A stretch of DNA of 64,000 nt, taken from positions 5,154,501 through 5,218,500 of the forward strand of contig NZ_CP033043.1 of assembly GCF_003667825.1 (NCBI RefSeq). Reading direction: 5' to 3'. Positions 17,570-27,331 of this stretch are shown one piece after another; the first letter of the stretch is position 1, and every line of letters begins with the position of its first letter. The notes under the pieces were generated by a model, which did not search any database, was not told the origin of the DNA, and saw only the letters and a list, made by a program, of their open reading frames with translations. Position numbers and translations under genes: made by a program. Source of the DNA: Metabacillus litoralis. Lineage in GTDB: Bacteria > Bacillota > Bacilli > Bacillales > Bacillaceae.

Positions 17570-17593
17570 AATTATAAGTGGGGGGATATTAGT

Positions 17594-18895
17594 ATGAAGA
17601 AGTATGTCATCTGCGGAGTTAGTAACCGGGCATTACAAATGTTTATCGGCCCAATTATAAACGAATTTTCAAGAGAAAGTGAGATTGTTGGATTATTGGA
17701 CTCAGACCCTTACCGATTTACTGTATGTGCAGAAAAATACCCCAACCTAGAAAAAATTCCTACGTTTTCCCCAGAACAGTTTGACAAGATGATTGACCAA
17801 ACACACCCGGACTATGTGATTGTTGCCGGTAGGGATGATACTCATGTTGATTATATTCTAAGTGCGTTAAGGAAGCAGGTTGATGTGATAACAGAAAAGC
17901 CTATGGTGACAAATGCTCAAGATGCATATAAGGTCATGCAGGCAGAAGCAGAAAGTGATGCAAGAGTGATTGTCACATTTAATTATCGTTACAGTCCATA
18001 CCACCGTAAAATCAAAGAAATGATTCTTGAAGGAAAAGTTGGAAGAATTACATCTATTGATTTAAATTGGTCTATTGATACTTTTCATGGATCTAGCTAC
18101 TTTAGAAGGTGGAACCGAGATAGGGATATCTCAGGTGGGTTGTCGGTTCATAAATCAACTCATCATTTCGATCTTGTAAATTGGTGGCTGGATCAAAAGC
18201 CAGAAGAAGTGTTTGCGTATGGAGGCTTACATTATTTTGGTAAGGAGGGAGAGTTGAATCCTCGAAAAGAAACAAGTCGTTTTTGCGGAACGTGTGATGA
18301 TCAAAATAATTGTGCTTATTTTAGAAGATGGAATCCACGTAGTGGTTCCAGCAGTTATAGAGATGATCATCTTTTGGCAGGCGTGTATGAAAAAATTCCC
18401 TATACGAATTATAGACCTGATGCCTGTATTTATGACGAAGAAATTAGCATTGAAGATACGTATGTGGCCACGGTTAAATATAATAGAGGAAGTTTACTAA
18501 GTTATTCAATTAATTTTTCAGCTCCGTATGAGGGATATCGTCTTGCTATTAATGGAACAAAAGGCAGGATTGAAACGACTGAATTCCATGAGCCAACTAG
18601 AATCCACTTTAAATATCCAGAACAAACAATTGACTATTTTCCACTTTTTGGTGCAAAAGAAACAATAGAGCTTGTAAAAAATCCTGGAGGTCATGGAGGA
18701 GGAGATCCAATATTGCTTGAAGATCTTTTTCTTGGACCTGACCCAACACGTCCATATCCAATTTTAGCTGGTTCAGAAGCAGGTGCCTATTCGATTGCAG
18801 TTGGAGAAGGGGTATGGAGATCTGTAAAGGAAAGAAAGCCAATTAATATTAACGAACTTTTGTATCCTTCTAAGAAAGTCATGAACAATCAATAG
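17594..18895 (+). CDS. Gfo/Idh/MocA-family oxidoreductase
   Basis: The N-terminal half is a Rossmann NAD(P)-binding domain; the conserved EKP (in VITEKPMVTN) is the family signature. The C-terminal half is the alpha/beta substrate domain with GGLSVHKSTHHFDLVNWWL. A cysteine cluster FCGTCDDQNNC lies in the second half and may bind a metal. I use ATG 17594 (after GGGGGG), giving 433 residues; ATG 17555 would overlap the cre-like site. In this locus it probably acts on a sugar acid or deoxysugar derived from pectin; the substrate is not identifiable. Confidence 0.85.
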   Translation: MKKYVICGVSNRALQMFIGPIINEFSRESEIVGLLDSDPYRFTVCAEKYPNLEKIPTFSPEQFDKMIDQTHPDYVIVAGRDDTHVDYILSALRKQVDVITEKPMVTNAQDAYKVMQAEAESDARVIVTFNYRYSPYHRKIKEMILEGKVGRITSIDLNWSIDTFHGSSYFRRWNRDRDISGGLSVHKSTHHFDLVNWWLDQKPEEVFAYGGLHYFGKEGELNPRKETSRFCGTCDDQNNCAYFRRWNPRSGSSSYRDDHLLAGVYEKIPYTNYRPDACIYDEEISIEDTYVATVKYNRGSLLSYSINFSAPYEGYRLAINGTKGRIETTEFHEPTRIHFKYPEQTIDYFPLFGAKETIELVKNPGGHGGGDPILLEDLFLGPDPTRPYPILAGSEAGAYSIAVGEGVWRSVKERKPININELLYPSKKVMNNQ

Positions 18896-18904
18896 GAAGT
18901 TTTT

Positions 18905-18949
18905 AAAACATACGAATTCCTTTCAATAGGACTACTCGTATGTTTTTTT
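18905..18949 (+). terminator. Terminator of the oxidoreductase gene
   Basis: AAAACATACGA (18905-18915) and TCGTATGTTTT (18936-18946) pair over 11 bp and are followed by Ts. Confidence 0.85.
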
Positions 18950-19008
18950 GTATGTAAGTAAAATAGTTTCATAAAAAGGCAGACTAGTAAATTTTTAAAA
19001 TTGGAAAT

Positions 19009-19074
19009 ATCTTAAAATTTTAATCAATCATCTTAAAATCTTTAATTACCAAAGAAACCGTTTACATTTACAAT
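19009..19074 (+). promoter_or_regulatory. Pectin-regulon promoter B (ABC transporter operon)
   Basis: ATCTTAAAATT (19009-19019), 10 bp, ATCTTAAAATC (19030-19040), 12 bp, AGAAACCGTTTACA (19053-19066; 13 of 14 positions fit cre), 2 bp, then -10 TACAAT (19069-19074) with a weak -35 at 19046-19051. The first box pair sits just upstream of the -35, as expected for an activator; the cre-like box lies between -35 and -10, as expected for CcpA repression. Confidence 0.85.
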
Positions 19075-19098
19075 TAAAGCAAGAAAGGAGGAAACGAT

Positions 19099-20040
19099 AT
19101 GAGTTATTCACAAGGGTTTCCTGAAACGGCTGTCGATAGTAAAAAGGTGATTCATAAAAAGAAAATGAAGAAAGAAAAATGGATTCCTTATCTTTTTATT
19201 TTACCATCATTCCTCATTATAGTAAGTTTTCTTTTTTACCCTATTGCAACTGTATTCTACTATAGTCTTCAAAATTATGATGTATCTGCACCATACTATA
19301 ATGGGTTTGCGGGTTTTGATAACTTCGTCAAGATCTTTACACAAGATCAAATGTTTGTCCCGAGTTTAATAAATAGTTTGAAATGGGTTGTAACAGAAGT
19401 AGGCCTTCAATTAACATTTGGGATGATTTTGGCTTTACTACTGAATCAAACCTTTAAGTTTAGAGGGCTTGCACGAGCGGTTGCCTTTATTCCATGGGCG
19501 ATCTCTGGAGTACTTGCTTCGGTTATGTGGTCAATGATGCTAAATGAACATATGGGTGTTATTAATGACATGCTTATGAAAGTTGGTCTAATTAATGAAC
19601 CAATGGCATTTCTAGCAAGTACATCAACAGCTTTTGGAGCTGTGGTCATCGCCGAATTATGGAGAGGGATTCCTTTCTTTGCCATTACTTTGTTAGCTTC
19701 CTTGCAAAGCATACCAAACGAATTATATGAAGCAGCTAGGGTAGATGGTGCTAGTAGATGGAAAACATTTATTTATGTTACGCTGCCGCAATTAAAAAAT
19801 ACAATTGTCTTAACAACTTTACTGAGAGTTGTTTGGGAATTTAATAATGTTGACTTAATTTTTAATTTAACAGGCGGTGGTCCAGCACATGCTACCACTA
19901 CACTAACGATGTATATTGCTGATTTGGCAGTACATGGAAGTAATTTCGGTTACGGCTCAGCCTTAACTGTTGTATCATTTGGGATTCTATTAATCTTTGC
20001 CATCTTGTATTTGAAACTATCTCGTTATGAAAAGGAGTGA
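19099..20040 (+). CDS. ABC sugar permease, MalF-like subunit
   Basis: This 313-residue protein has a basic N-terminus and six membrane helices. It carries the EAA loop that contacts the ATPase (ELYEAARVDGASRWKTF, then LPQLKN). It pairs with the next gene to form the membrane channel of a binding-protein-dependent sugar importer. The start follows AAAGGAGG. No ATPase gene is present in the window; such systems often share an MsmX-type ATPase encoded elsewhere, as the pectin importers of B. subtilis do. Confidence 0.93.
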   Translation: MSYSQGFPETAVDSKKVIHKKKMKKEKWIPYLFILPSFLIIVSFLFYPIATVFYYSLQNYDVSAPYYNGFAGFDNFVKIFTQDQMFVPSLINSLKWVVTEVGLQLTFGMILALLLNQTFKFRGLARAVAFIPWAISGVLASVMWSMMLNEHMGVINDMLMKVGLINEPMAFLASTSTAFGAVVIAELWRGIPFFAITLLASLQSIPNELYEAARVDGASRWKTFIYVTLPQLKNTIVLTTLLRVVWEFNNVDLIFNLTGGGPAHATTTLTMYIADLAVHGSNFGYGSALTVVSFGILLIFAILYLKLSRYEKE

Positions 20041-20048
20041 TTTGAGGG

Positions 20049-20885
20049 ATGTTATCAAAAAATAAAAAATTAGACAAACTCTTAACTCTTTATCTACCTT
20101 TAGCGTTGATGCTTAGTTTTACGATGTTTCCAATCTACTGGACAATTAATACAGCATTGAAGCCGGAAGGAGATATTATTCAGCGTCCTCTGCAATATTT
20201 GCCGGCCAATCCAACCGTTGAAAACTTTGTCTTTGCCTGGACTAATATTGGGTTTGCAACATTCTTCAAAAATAGTTTAATCGTTGGTTTCTTTACGGTT
20301 ATTATCGTTCTCATTTGCTCAACTTTATCTGGATACGCTCTTTCTAGATATCAATTTAAAGGGAAAAAAAGCTTCATGCTGATGCTACTCTGTACTCAAT
20401 TTATCCCTCGGGCAATGATGATCATACCATTGTTTATCATTTTCAAGAATTTAGGATTAATTAGTCATCCTTTATCACTGATTATCACTTATACAGCAGT
20501 TGAGATACCTTTTACTACGATTCTAATGGCAGGATTTATTTCTAATGTACCAAAAGAACTGGAAGAGGCTGCTATGATTGACGGCTGTTCAAAAATGCAA
20601 TCCTTACGTCATGTTGTGTTCCCATTACTGCTACCAGGGATTGTAGCAACAGGAGTATTTACTTTCATTTATACTTGGAACGAATTTTTATTAGCATTAA
20701 TGCTGACAAATCAACAATCCAAGTTCACACTTCCTGTGGGACTAAGTTCAATGATGGGTGAATTTAACGTGAACTATGGAGCTTTGGCGGCTGGAAGTGT
20801 AATCGCTTTAATTCCTGCAGTTATATTATTTGCCTACGCACAAAAGCACCTTGTTAATGGCATGGGTGGAGCTGTAAAAGGCTAA
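20049..20885 (+). CDS. ABC sugar permease, MalG-like subunit
   Basis: The 278-residue protein has six membrane helices and the EAA motif (ELEEAAMIDGCSKMQSLRHV). It starts 9 bp after the MalF-like gene, so translation is tightly linked. Together they should import oligogalacturonides or rhamnogalacturonan fragments, judged from the enzymes around them. Confidence 0.93.
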   Translation: MLSKNKKLDKLLTLYLPLALMLSFTMFPIYWTINTALKPEGDIIQRPLQYLPANPTVENFVFAWTNIGFATFFKNSLIVGFFTVIIVLICSTLSGYALSRYQFKGKKSFMLMLLCTQFIPRAMMIIPLFIIFKNLGLISHPLSLIITYTAVEIPFTTILMAGFISNVPKELEEAAMIDGCSKMQSLRHVVFPLLLPGIVATGVFTFIYTWNEFLLALMLTNQQSKFTLPVGLSSMMGEFNVNYGALAAGSVIALIPAVILFAYAQKHLVNGMGGAVKG

Positions 20886-20930
20886 TTTTATAAAAATTAT
20901 TATGGGTAAAATTTTAAGGGGGGCAACATA

Positions 20931-22271
20931 ATGTTTAAGAAAAAATGGACAAATTCTGTTTTAGCACTTTCGATTGCTTCAGGAATGCTACTTGCGGGCT
21001 GTAGCGGTGGAGATGAAAAAGCTTCAACACCAAAGGATTCAGGGGGGAATTCAGATGAACCTGTGAAGATTACCTTCTGGGATGAGAATGCAAGTCCAGA
21101 ACGTACACCTTTATGGGAAGAGGTTATTAAACAGTTCGAGGAATCAAATCCAACGATCGATGTTGAGTATGTTGGAATTCCAAATAAGTCGGCAAAGTCT
21201 AAATATGACGCAGCTATTGCAGCAAATGATACACCGGATGTTGGATCTGTTCAAACAACATGGTTGCCAGAGTTCGCCATTCGCGATGCATTACTACCTT
21301 TGGATGAGTATTTTAGTAAGTCTGAATTAAAGGATAAAATTAACTCAAACGCAATTGATATTAATAAAAAAATCACACAAGATGGCAAACTTTATGGTAT
21401 TCCATATGCTCAAAATTTAGATACAATCTGGATTCGTACAGATTGGTTTGAGGAAGCAGGAGTAAAAGAACCAGAAACATTTGATGAGTTTTTTACAGCT
21501 GTTGAAAAAATGACGGACAAAGAAAATGGACGCTATGGATATACAATCCGTGGAGGGGCAGGAGGATCTTTTCAACTACAGCGTTTAATGTTTGCTTATA
21601 GTGGCTTAGATTATTTTGCTGAGGATGGCACTGTAAACATCAATGACCCTAAACACGTAGAATTCGTTGAAAAATATCTCTCTTATTATGAAAAGTATAC
21701 TCCGAAGAGTGATATCACAAATGGCTATAAGGAAATGATCGCTGGATTTGATACTGGTGTAGTCGCAATGGTACACCACAATGTTGGTTCTTATGGAGAG
21801 CATAAGAAGTCATTGGAAGAAGGGACTTTTAAGACCATACCCCTTCCTAAGACAGAAGATGGTAAATACGTAGCTGAAGGTGGAAACGCTGTCAATGTTG
21901 CGGTCTTTAAGAAAACAGAACATCCTGATGCTGCTTGGAAGTTTGTTGAATTTGTTAACTCTGTAGAAGCCCAAAGCTTATGGAATGAGTCTACAGGACA
22001 AATCCCAACAAATGCCGATGTATTAGATGATGAATGGGTACAAAATGCACAGCATATCAAGGTAGCATTTGAAGTTTACGAAAATCCTGACACAAAACTT
22101 TACGAACCACCTTTCTATTTACCAGACTATCGTTCGATTCTTGATAATATCGTAGATCCTGGAATTCAACAAGTAATGAGTAAAGAAAAATCTGCACAAG
22201 AATTTCTGGATGAATGGGCAAAAGCAATTGAAGATTCAAAAACAAAATATGATGAAACGTTTAACAAATAA
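20931..22271 (+). CDS. ABC sugar-binding lipoprotein, second paralogue
   Basis: The 446-residue protein starts with a lipoprotein signal ending LLAGC, followed by a Ser/Asp-rich linker and a family 1 carbohydrate-binding fold. It lies in operon with both permease genes and so is the cognate binding protein. Similarity to the protein at 15170 runs end to end, so the two arose by duplication. GGAGG-like site GGGGGG precedes ATG 20931. Confidence 0.93.
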   Translation: MFKKKWTNSVLALSIASGMLLAGCSGGDEKASTPKDSGGNSDEPVKITFWDENASPERTPLWEEVIKQFEESNPTIDVEYVGIPNKSAKSKYDAAIAANDTPDVGSVQTTWLPEFAIRDALLPLDEYFSKSELKDKINSNAIDINKKITQDGKLYGIPYAQNLDTIWIRTDWFEEAGVKEPETFDEFFTAVEKMTDKENGRYGYTIRGGAGGSFQLQRLMFAYSGLDYFAEDGTVNINDPKHVEFVEKYLSYYEKYTPKSDITNGYKEMIAGFDTGVVAMVHHNVGSYGEHKKSLEEGTFKTIPLPKTEDGKYVAEGGNAVNVAVFKKTEHPDAAWKFVEFVNSVEAQSLWNESTGQIPTNADVLDDEWVQNAQHIKVAFEVYENPDTKLYEPPFYLPDYRSILDNIVDPGIQQVMSKEKSAQEFLDEWAKAIEDSKTKYDETFNK

Positions 22272-22287
22272 TCGTTAACGTCAAAAC

Positions 22288-22324
22288 ATTCATTCAGTGA
22301 GGCATTGTCTTCACTGAATGAATC
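22288..22324 (+). terminator. Strong hairpin between binding protein and GH105 gene
   Basis: ATTCATTCAGTGA and TCACTGAATGAAT pair over 13 bp around a 10-nt loop. No T run follows, so it may be an mRNA-stabilising or partial-stop structure that lowers expression of the downstream gene or protects the binding-protein message. Confidence 0.55.
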
Positions 22325-22433
22325 ACTTTGGTAGAGATGGTAGATCAATCCACCTTTAAGTTTTTAGTGTTAGGTCATATGAATGGTTTTGACTATTTTT
22401 CAAGGAAAATTTTCAAGCAAAGGGGAATGAGTA

Positions 22434-23543
22434 ATGAAAAACACAAAAGAAAAAATGGTAACGGAAACTCCTTTATTAATGGCGGAAAAGGCATGTCAAG
22501 CTTTAATGCAAACCTTTCGTCCAGAGGAACTGCCACCAGTCAATGAATTCCATTATCATCAGGGTGTATTTCTGTATGGAATGTATAGAGTCTATCAAGC
22601 TACTGGTAAAAAAGAATACTTTAATTATGTGAAAGGCTACTTTGATCACTTAATTGATGAGTATGGAAATGTCCGTTTTGAAAGAGACCAGTTAGACTCT
22701 ACAATGGCAGGAATTCTCTTGTTTCCATTATATGAAGAAACAAAAGATCAAAGATATATGATTGCAGCGAAACGTTTAAGAAGCGCACTTGATACAATTA
22801 ACAGAACTTCTGAGAATGGATTCTGGCACAAGGAAAAATATCCTTATCAAATGTGGCTAGATGGACTATTTATGGGTGGACCGTTCATGCTTCTTTATAG
22901 CCAGCATTTTCATGAAGAAGAACTAATTCAAACGGTACTTTTACAAGAAAAGCTGATGCGAAAGCACATGATGGATGAAAAAACGGGTCTGCTTTACCAT
23001 GCCTGGGATGAGAAGAAGGTTCAGCCATGGGCAAATTCTGAAACAGGTTGTTCACCAGAATTTTGGGGGCGTTCCGTTGGCTGGTACGGCACGGCGTTGA
23101 TTGACTTATTAGAGATCTTAGCTGATAGGAAGAGAGGACAAGAAGAGTTAATTCAATCTCTCCAACATTTTATATCGGCAATAGTAAAATTCCAAGAAGA
23201 TAAAACGGGTTTATGGTATCAAATTGTTGATAAAGGTGATCTTGAAGACAACTGGTTAGAATCCTCTAGCTCTGCATTGTTCATCTATTTTATAGCAAAA
23301 GCTCTTAAACATGGCTATGTTGATGACTCCTATCGCCAAGTAGTAGATAAGGCTTATAAAGGATTATTAGAGCACATGGTGGTAGAAAATGAAACAACAC
23401 TCACGTTAAGTGGAATTTGTATTGGAACTTCTGCTGGGGTGTATGATTATTATGTTGAACGTCCAACTTCCGAAAATGACTTACATGGAATGGGTGCGTT
23501 TATTTTGGGAAGCATGGCGTATTACGATCTTATTAAGGAATGA
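22434..23543 (+). CDS. GH105 unsaturated rhamnogalacturonyl hydrolase
   Basis: The 369-residue protein matches the YteR/YesR family, which removes the 4,5-unsaturated galacturonate left by pectin lyases. The catalytic Asp143 lies in MWLDGLFMGGPF, at the same residue number as in YteR, and other conserved parts are WGRSVGWYGTAL and ESSSSALFIY. No signal peptide is present, so it acts on imported oligomers. It follows the ABC operon and is closed by a terminator at 23581. AAAGGGG lies 8 nt before the start. Confidence 0.93.
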   Translation: MKNTKEKMVTETPLLMAEKACQALMQTFRPEELPPVNEFHYHQGVFLYGMYRVYQATGKKEYFNYVKGYFDHLIDEYGNVRFERDQLDSTMAGILLFPLYEETKDQRYMIAAKRLRSALDTINRTSENGFWHKEKYPYQMWLDGLFMGGPFMLLYSQHFHEEELIQTVLLQEKLMRKHMMDEKTGLLYHAWDEKKVQPWANSETGCSPEFWGRSVGWYGTALIDLLEILADRKRGQEELIQSLQHFISAIVKFQEDKTGLWYQIVDKGDLEDNWLESSSSALFIYFIAKALKHGYVDDSYRQVVDKAYKGLLEHMVVENETTLTLSGICIGTSAGVYDYYVERPTSENDLHGMGAFILGSMAYYDLIKE

Positions 23544-23580
23544 TTTTGGGCAAAACATTTTTAATATCAAGGGAAGTTAT

Positions 23581-23626
23581 GAAACTTTACTTATTTCTTT
23601 ATGAGGCATAAGTAAAGTTTTCTCTA
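23581..23626 (+). terminator. Terminator after the GH105 gene
   Basis: GAAACTTTACTTA (23581-23593) and TAAGTAAAGTTTTC (23609-23622) pair almost perfectly, followed by a T-rich stretch. Confidence 0.8.
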
Positions 23627-23679
23627 TATTATCAAGGTAAAACATTATTGGATATATTAACTTCTCATAACGAATAGAG

Positions 23680-23714
23680 AAGCTTCCACACCACGTCAAT
23701 GGAAGCTTTTGTTT
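23680..23714 (+). terminator. Second terminator-like hairpin
   Basis: AAGCTTCCA and TGGAAGCTT pair over 9 bp and are followed by TTTGTTT. It separates the two-component genes from the GH105 transcript. I see nothing else in the gap from 23544 to 23851. Confidence 0.65.
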
Positions 23715-23851
23715 CAACTATAGGAAGGAAGATTTAGAAGGGACTATATATTAAAAATTAAGAAAATTTTGTTTACCGCATACATATTATCGGTTATTGT
23801 TGAAGTAGAAGAGAGTCTGACTTCTATTTTTGTTTTTATAGGAGAACATAT

Positions 23852-25648
23852 GTGATGATTATAAAAATAAAGAATTTTATTCGAAAATATCTTTTATACT
23901 CGATTAAATCCACGATTAACACTCTCTATTTACCTATCATTATTATTTTTATATCCGTTTCGGGATGGGTATCATCTATGCTTGCCACCGCACAAATTGA
24001 AGAAAATGCATATAAAAATGTAAATGATACGATTTTCCAAACAAAAAATTATTTGGATTATATGCTTTCGGATGTTTTTCAGCAACTAGTTTCTGTTTCT
24101 AGTGATCCAAGAATTTTAAACTTAGTTGGCATGATAGAGTCAGAAATTAAACCAGAGTATTATGTAGAGATTGACAGGAGCTTACAGCTTGTATATTCCC
24201 GCTATAATGTCATACTTGAATCCGTCCTAATAGATCTAAATCAAGGTGAGTTTTTGCTTTATCATAGTGATCATTCCTCTAACCCGTTTGTTCCATATGA
24301 TCAATATTTTGAACAATATAATGGAAGCAAAGAGGGGTTTTATTGGAGAAATATCCATGAAGATCAAATATTTAATACAAATGATCAAGTGATGTCAGTA
24401 TTTAGATTAATTGAAACAGCAGATAAAGGAATCATACTATTTAATTTACGGGACGAGTTTTTTGAACAGGTGTTGAACAAATCATTAATTGGAAAAAATG
24501 GCTATCTCACCCTTATCAGTCCAAATGGTAATTATGAATCTAAAGTTGTTCAAAAGGAATATCGACTAGATCATGAAACTCTTTCTTCTCTTCAGAATAC
24601 AAAAAAAGAGAGCGGGCAATTCACTTATGAAAGCGCTACCGGAGAAGATGTAATTGTGATTTATGATACAATCGAGGCGAATAATTGGAAATTAGCAGCA
24701 GTCGTACCTGAAAATGAAATTTTAAATAAAGTAGACTATATTAAACATTCCACTGTTTTTTTTATCTTAATGATGGTTGTAAGTGCAATATTTTTAACAA
24801 GCTTAGTTGGTAAATATATCTCAAAACCATTTGAAAAAATGGCTGAACACATGCGCACAATTAATAAAAAAAACCTAGAATTTTATGATGAAACATCTGG
24901 TCCGGAAGAAATGAAAATTCTTCATAAAGGTTTTAAAGAATTGTTTTACCGAATTCAGACATTAATGGATCAGATCCGATTAGAGCAGGAGGAAAAACGG
25001 CAATTAGAATTTGCTGTTATGCATGCCCAAATTAATCCACATTTTCTTTATAATACGCTTTATTCAATTAAAGGTTTATGTGATATGGGTCTTAATAAGG
25101 ATGCTAGTCAAATGGTAAGTGCTCTCTCAAGCTTTTTCCGGATCGGTATAAGTAAGGGGAAAGAGATTATTTCTATTAAGGAAGAGATTGAACATATTGA
25201 GCATTATTTATTCATTCAGGAAATGCGTTATGGTGATGACTTCTCTTACGAGGTTAGCATTGATCAAGAAATTCAATCATATAACATTATTAAACTTTCA
25301 TTGCAGCCGCTAATTGAAAATGCTATTTACCACGGTGTTAAACAAAAAAGAGGTCAAGGTAAGATTATAATTAGGGGTTTTCAAACAGATGAAACGATTT
25401 GCTTAGAGGTTGCTGATAATGGAAATGGAATCAATAAAGAAAAATTAATAGAAATTTCAAGAGAAATGGAAGCTTCCTTTCAAGAAAAAAAGAGTTATAT
25501 TGGGATAGGACTAAAAAGTGTGAATGAACGTATTAAAATTCACTTTGGAAAAGAGTACGGTTTATCGATTTCCAGTGAGCCTGCTAAAGGGACAGTGGTG
25601 AGTATTATTATTCCCAAAACAAAAGGGGAGATGAACGAGAATGTATAA
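23852..25648 (+). CDS. Sensor histidine kinase, YesM-like
   Basis: The 598-residue membrane kinase has a first helix near residues 22-45, an extracellular sensor domain to about 300, a second helix, a HAMP domain and the His_kinase/HATPase module. The phosphoacceptor His lies in HAQINPHFLYNTL (PF06580 class). N and G boxes are LQPLIENAIYHGV, VADNGNGI and GIGLKSVNERI. YesM-like kinases sense sugars outside the cell. GTG 23852 and ATG 23855 are both possible after AGGAGA. It overlaps the response regulator gene by 8 bp. Confidence 0.93.
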   Translation: MMIIKIKNFIRKYLLYSIKSTINTLYLPIIIIFISVSGWVSSMLATAQIEENAYKNVNDTIFQTKNYLDYMLSDVFQQLVSVSSDPRILNLVGMIESEIKPEYYVEIDRSLQLVYSRYNVILESVLIDLNQGEFLLYHSDHSSNPFVPYDQYFEQYNGSKEGFYWRNIHEDQIFNTNDQVMSVFRLIETADKGIILFNLRDEFFEQVLNKSLIGKNGYLTLISPNGNYESKVVQKEYRLDHETLSSLQNTKKESGQFTYESATGEDVIVIYDTIEANNWKLAAVVPENEILNKVDYIKHSTVFFILMMVVSAIFLTSLVGKYISKPFEKMAEHMRTINKKNLEFYDETSGPEEMKILHKGFKELFYRIQTLMDQIRLEQEEKRQLEFAVMHAQINPHFLYNTLYSIKGLCDMGLNKDASQMVSALSSFFRIGISKGKEIISIKEEIEHIEHYLFIQEMRYGDDFSYEVSIDQEIQSYNIIKLSLQPLIENAIYHGVKQKRGQGKIIIRGFQTDETICLEVADNGNGINKEKLIEISREMEASFQEKKSYIGIGLKSVNERIKIHFGKEYGLSISSEPAKGTVVSIIIPKTKGEMNENV

Positions 25649-27185
25649 GTTGATTGTTGTTGAAGATGATCGCATTATTCGGCGGGGAATTTGTCAGTCA
25701 ATCAAATGGGAAGACCATGGTTTTATTGTTGCAGGGGAAGCAGGAGATGGCGAGGTAGCACTCGATTTAATAAGAAAAGAGCAGCCGCAAGTTGTCATAT
25801 CTGATATTAATATGCCATTTATGGATGGATTAGAAATGGGGAACAAAATAAAAGAAATTAGTCCGAAAACAAGAATTATTTTTCTATCAGGATATGAAGA
25901 TTTCAAATATGCTCAACAAGCTATAAAACTCAAAGCGTTTGATTATTTATTAAAGCCAGTCGATTCAGAGCAATTGCTTAACAAAGCCAAAGAAGCAGCG
26001 TCAGATTGGGAAATGGCGACGAGAGAAGAAATGAAAATCAAAGAATCCTTGCCATATCTTCAACAAAAATTTTTTCAAAGGCTGATAAATGATGGAGATC
26101 AGCGAATAGACGTGGAGAAAGAATTAGCTGAGTTAGGAGTTGAACTAGAGGGACCATATTATGCTGCTATTCTTATTCATTCTTCTATTCGTTTAGATGA
26201 AGAAAGGAAAAAAAGCCTCATAGATATCAGTTCCTCTCTTTTCTCAAATGGAAGTTTTAGTGTAGTAAGAATTGATTCAAATGAGTGTACTGTTTTTTTA
26301 TCACTAAAAGATGAAGGTGATGTAAGGAAAGGACAGTTAGCTCAAAAGATAATTGAGTCCTTAAATTTTGTAGAAGATGCTGTCACAATTACGCTTGGTC
26401 GATCATACCCAAATGTATTTGAAATCGGAAAGTCTCTAGTAGAAACCCGATTAGCGATGGATTTAAAACATATTATGGGAAAAGGTAAGGTTTTTTCTTT
26501 TGAAGATACCGTATCAAGTAAAGAAGAAAAAGAGTGCTTAAAAGAGCTAGAATCAGAGTTAGAAAGTCAGATTAAATTAGGTATACCTGATAAGGTAAGT
26601 GAGGCACTTGATCAACTAAATAAAGCAATTGTTGAAAGGAAGTCATTGCCATTAACTGATTTAAAAATCCTTGCTTTAAAGTTTAGTACGATGCTCTTTT
26701 TTGAAGTTGAGAAGTGGAAACAAGAGGAGCTAAAGAGCTTTAACACATCTGACGTTTATCAAGATATCCTCAAAATGGAAACCCTTTCAGAAATGATGAA
26801 AATTCTTAACAGCCTTATTTTTCAATGGCGCAAAGAAATGAATAAAAAAGATGATAAAAATCACTTTAGCCATGTTGACCAAGCGATTAAATATATCAAG
26901 CAACATTTCCATGATAGTACGTTAACACTAAAAAAAGTTGCTGAGTATATCCATGTTAGCACTCCATATTTAAGCAATTTATTTAAACTCGAAAAAGGGT
27001 TTAATTTTGGAGACTATTTGTTGGAAATAAGGATGAAGAAAGCGATGGAAGAATTGCGAGAAGCTGATATAAAAACGTATGAAGTATGTGAAAAAGTCGG
27101 CTATAACAACCCACAATATTTTAGTATTTGTTTTAAAAAATTCACTGGTTATACTCCTGCCGAGTATAAAAAGCAGTTTAAATAA
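25641..27185 (+). CDS. Response regulator, YesN-like with AraC DNA-binding domain
   Basis: Residues 1-120 form a receiver domain with acidic residues at 9-10, phosphoacceptor Asp55 (VVISDINMPFMDG) and Lys105 (LLKPVD). The C-terminal hundred residues are an AraC-type pair of helix-turn-helix motifs (STPYLSNLFKLEKGFNFGDYL, then KVGYNNPQYFS). It is the natural candidate for binding the paired ATCTTAAAAT boxes in the three pectin promoters: AraC-type proteins bind direct repeats about two helical turns apart. Confidence 0.93.
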   Translation: MYKLIVVEDDRIIRRGICQSIKWEDHGFIVAGEAGDGEVALDLIRKEQPQVVISDINMPFMDGLEMGNKIKEISPKTRIIFLSGYEDFKYAQQAIKLKAFDYLLKPVDSEQLLNKAKEAASDWEMATREEMKIKESLPYLQQKFFQRLINDGDQRIDVEKELAELGVELEGPYYAAILIHSSIRLDEERKKSLIDISSSLFSNGSFSVVRIDSNECTVFLSLKDEGDVRKGQLAQKIIESLNFVEDAVTITLGRSYPNVFEIGKSLVETRLAMDLKHIMGKGKVFSFEDTVSSKEEKECLKELESELESQIKLGIPDKVSEALDQLNKAIVERKSLPLTDLKILALKFSTMLFFEVEKWKQEELKSFNTSDVYQDILKMETLSEMMKILNSLIFQWRKEMNKKDDKNHFSHVDQAIKYIKQHFHDSTLTLKKVAEYIHVSTPYLSNLFKLEKGFNFGDYLLEIRMKKAMEELREADIKTYEVCEKVGYNNPQYFSICFKKFTGYTPAEYKKQFK

Positions 27186-27331
27186 AATGACTAAGTAAAG
27201 AACATTAGCTATGAAAGAGAAGTTGGTCAATGTAAACCAATTAGTCTTTCCTGCTGATGTTTTTTTAGTTTAGAAGAAGCTTTTCAACCTTAAGGTAATC
27301 AAACATAATTCGCTGTTTATTTTTAAAGAAT

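Noticed and set aside
17533..17578. Fourth copy of the pectin promoter before the oxidoreductase gene
   Set aside because: CTTAAA is present at 17537 but 2 bp out of register, no second box exists 21 bp upstream, and the start point would fall on the ribosome site.
22267..22280. cre-like site across the end of the binding-protein gene
   Set aside because: Three mismatches to the consensus and position over a stop codon; likely chance.
23852..23857. ATG at 23850 as kinase start
   Set aside because: It is followed at once by TGA; the frame opens at GTG 23852 or ATG 23855.
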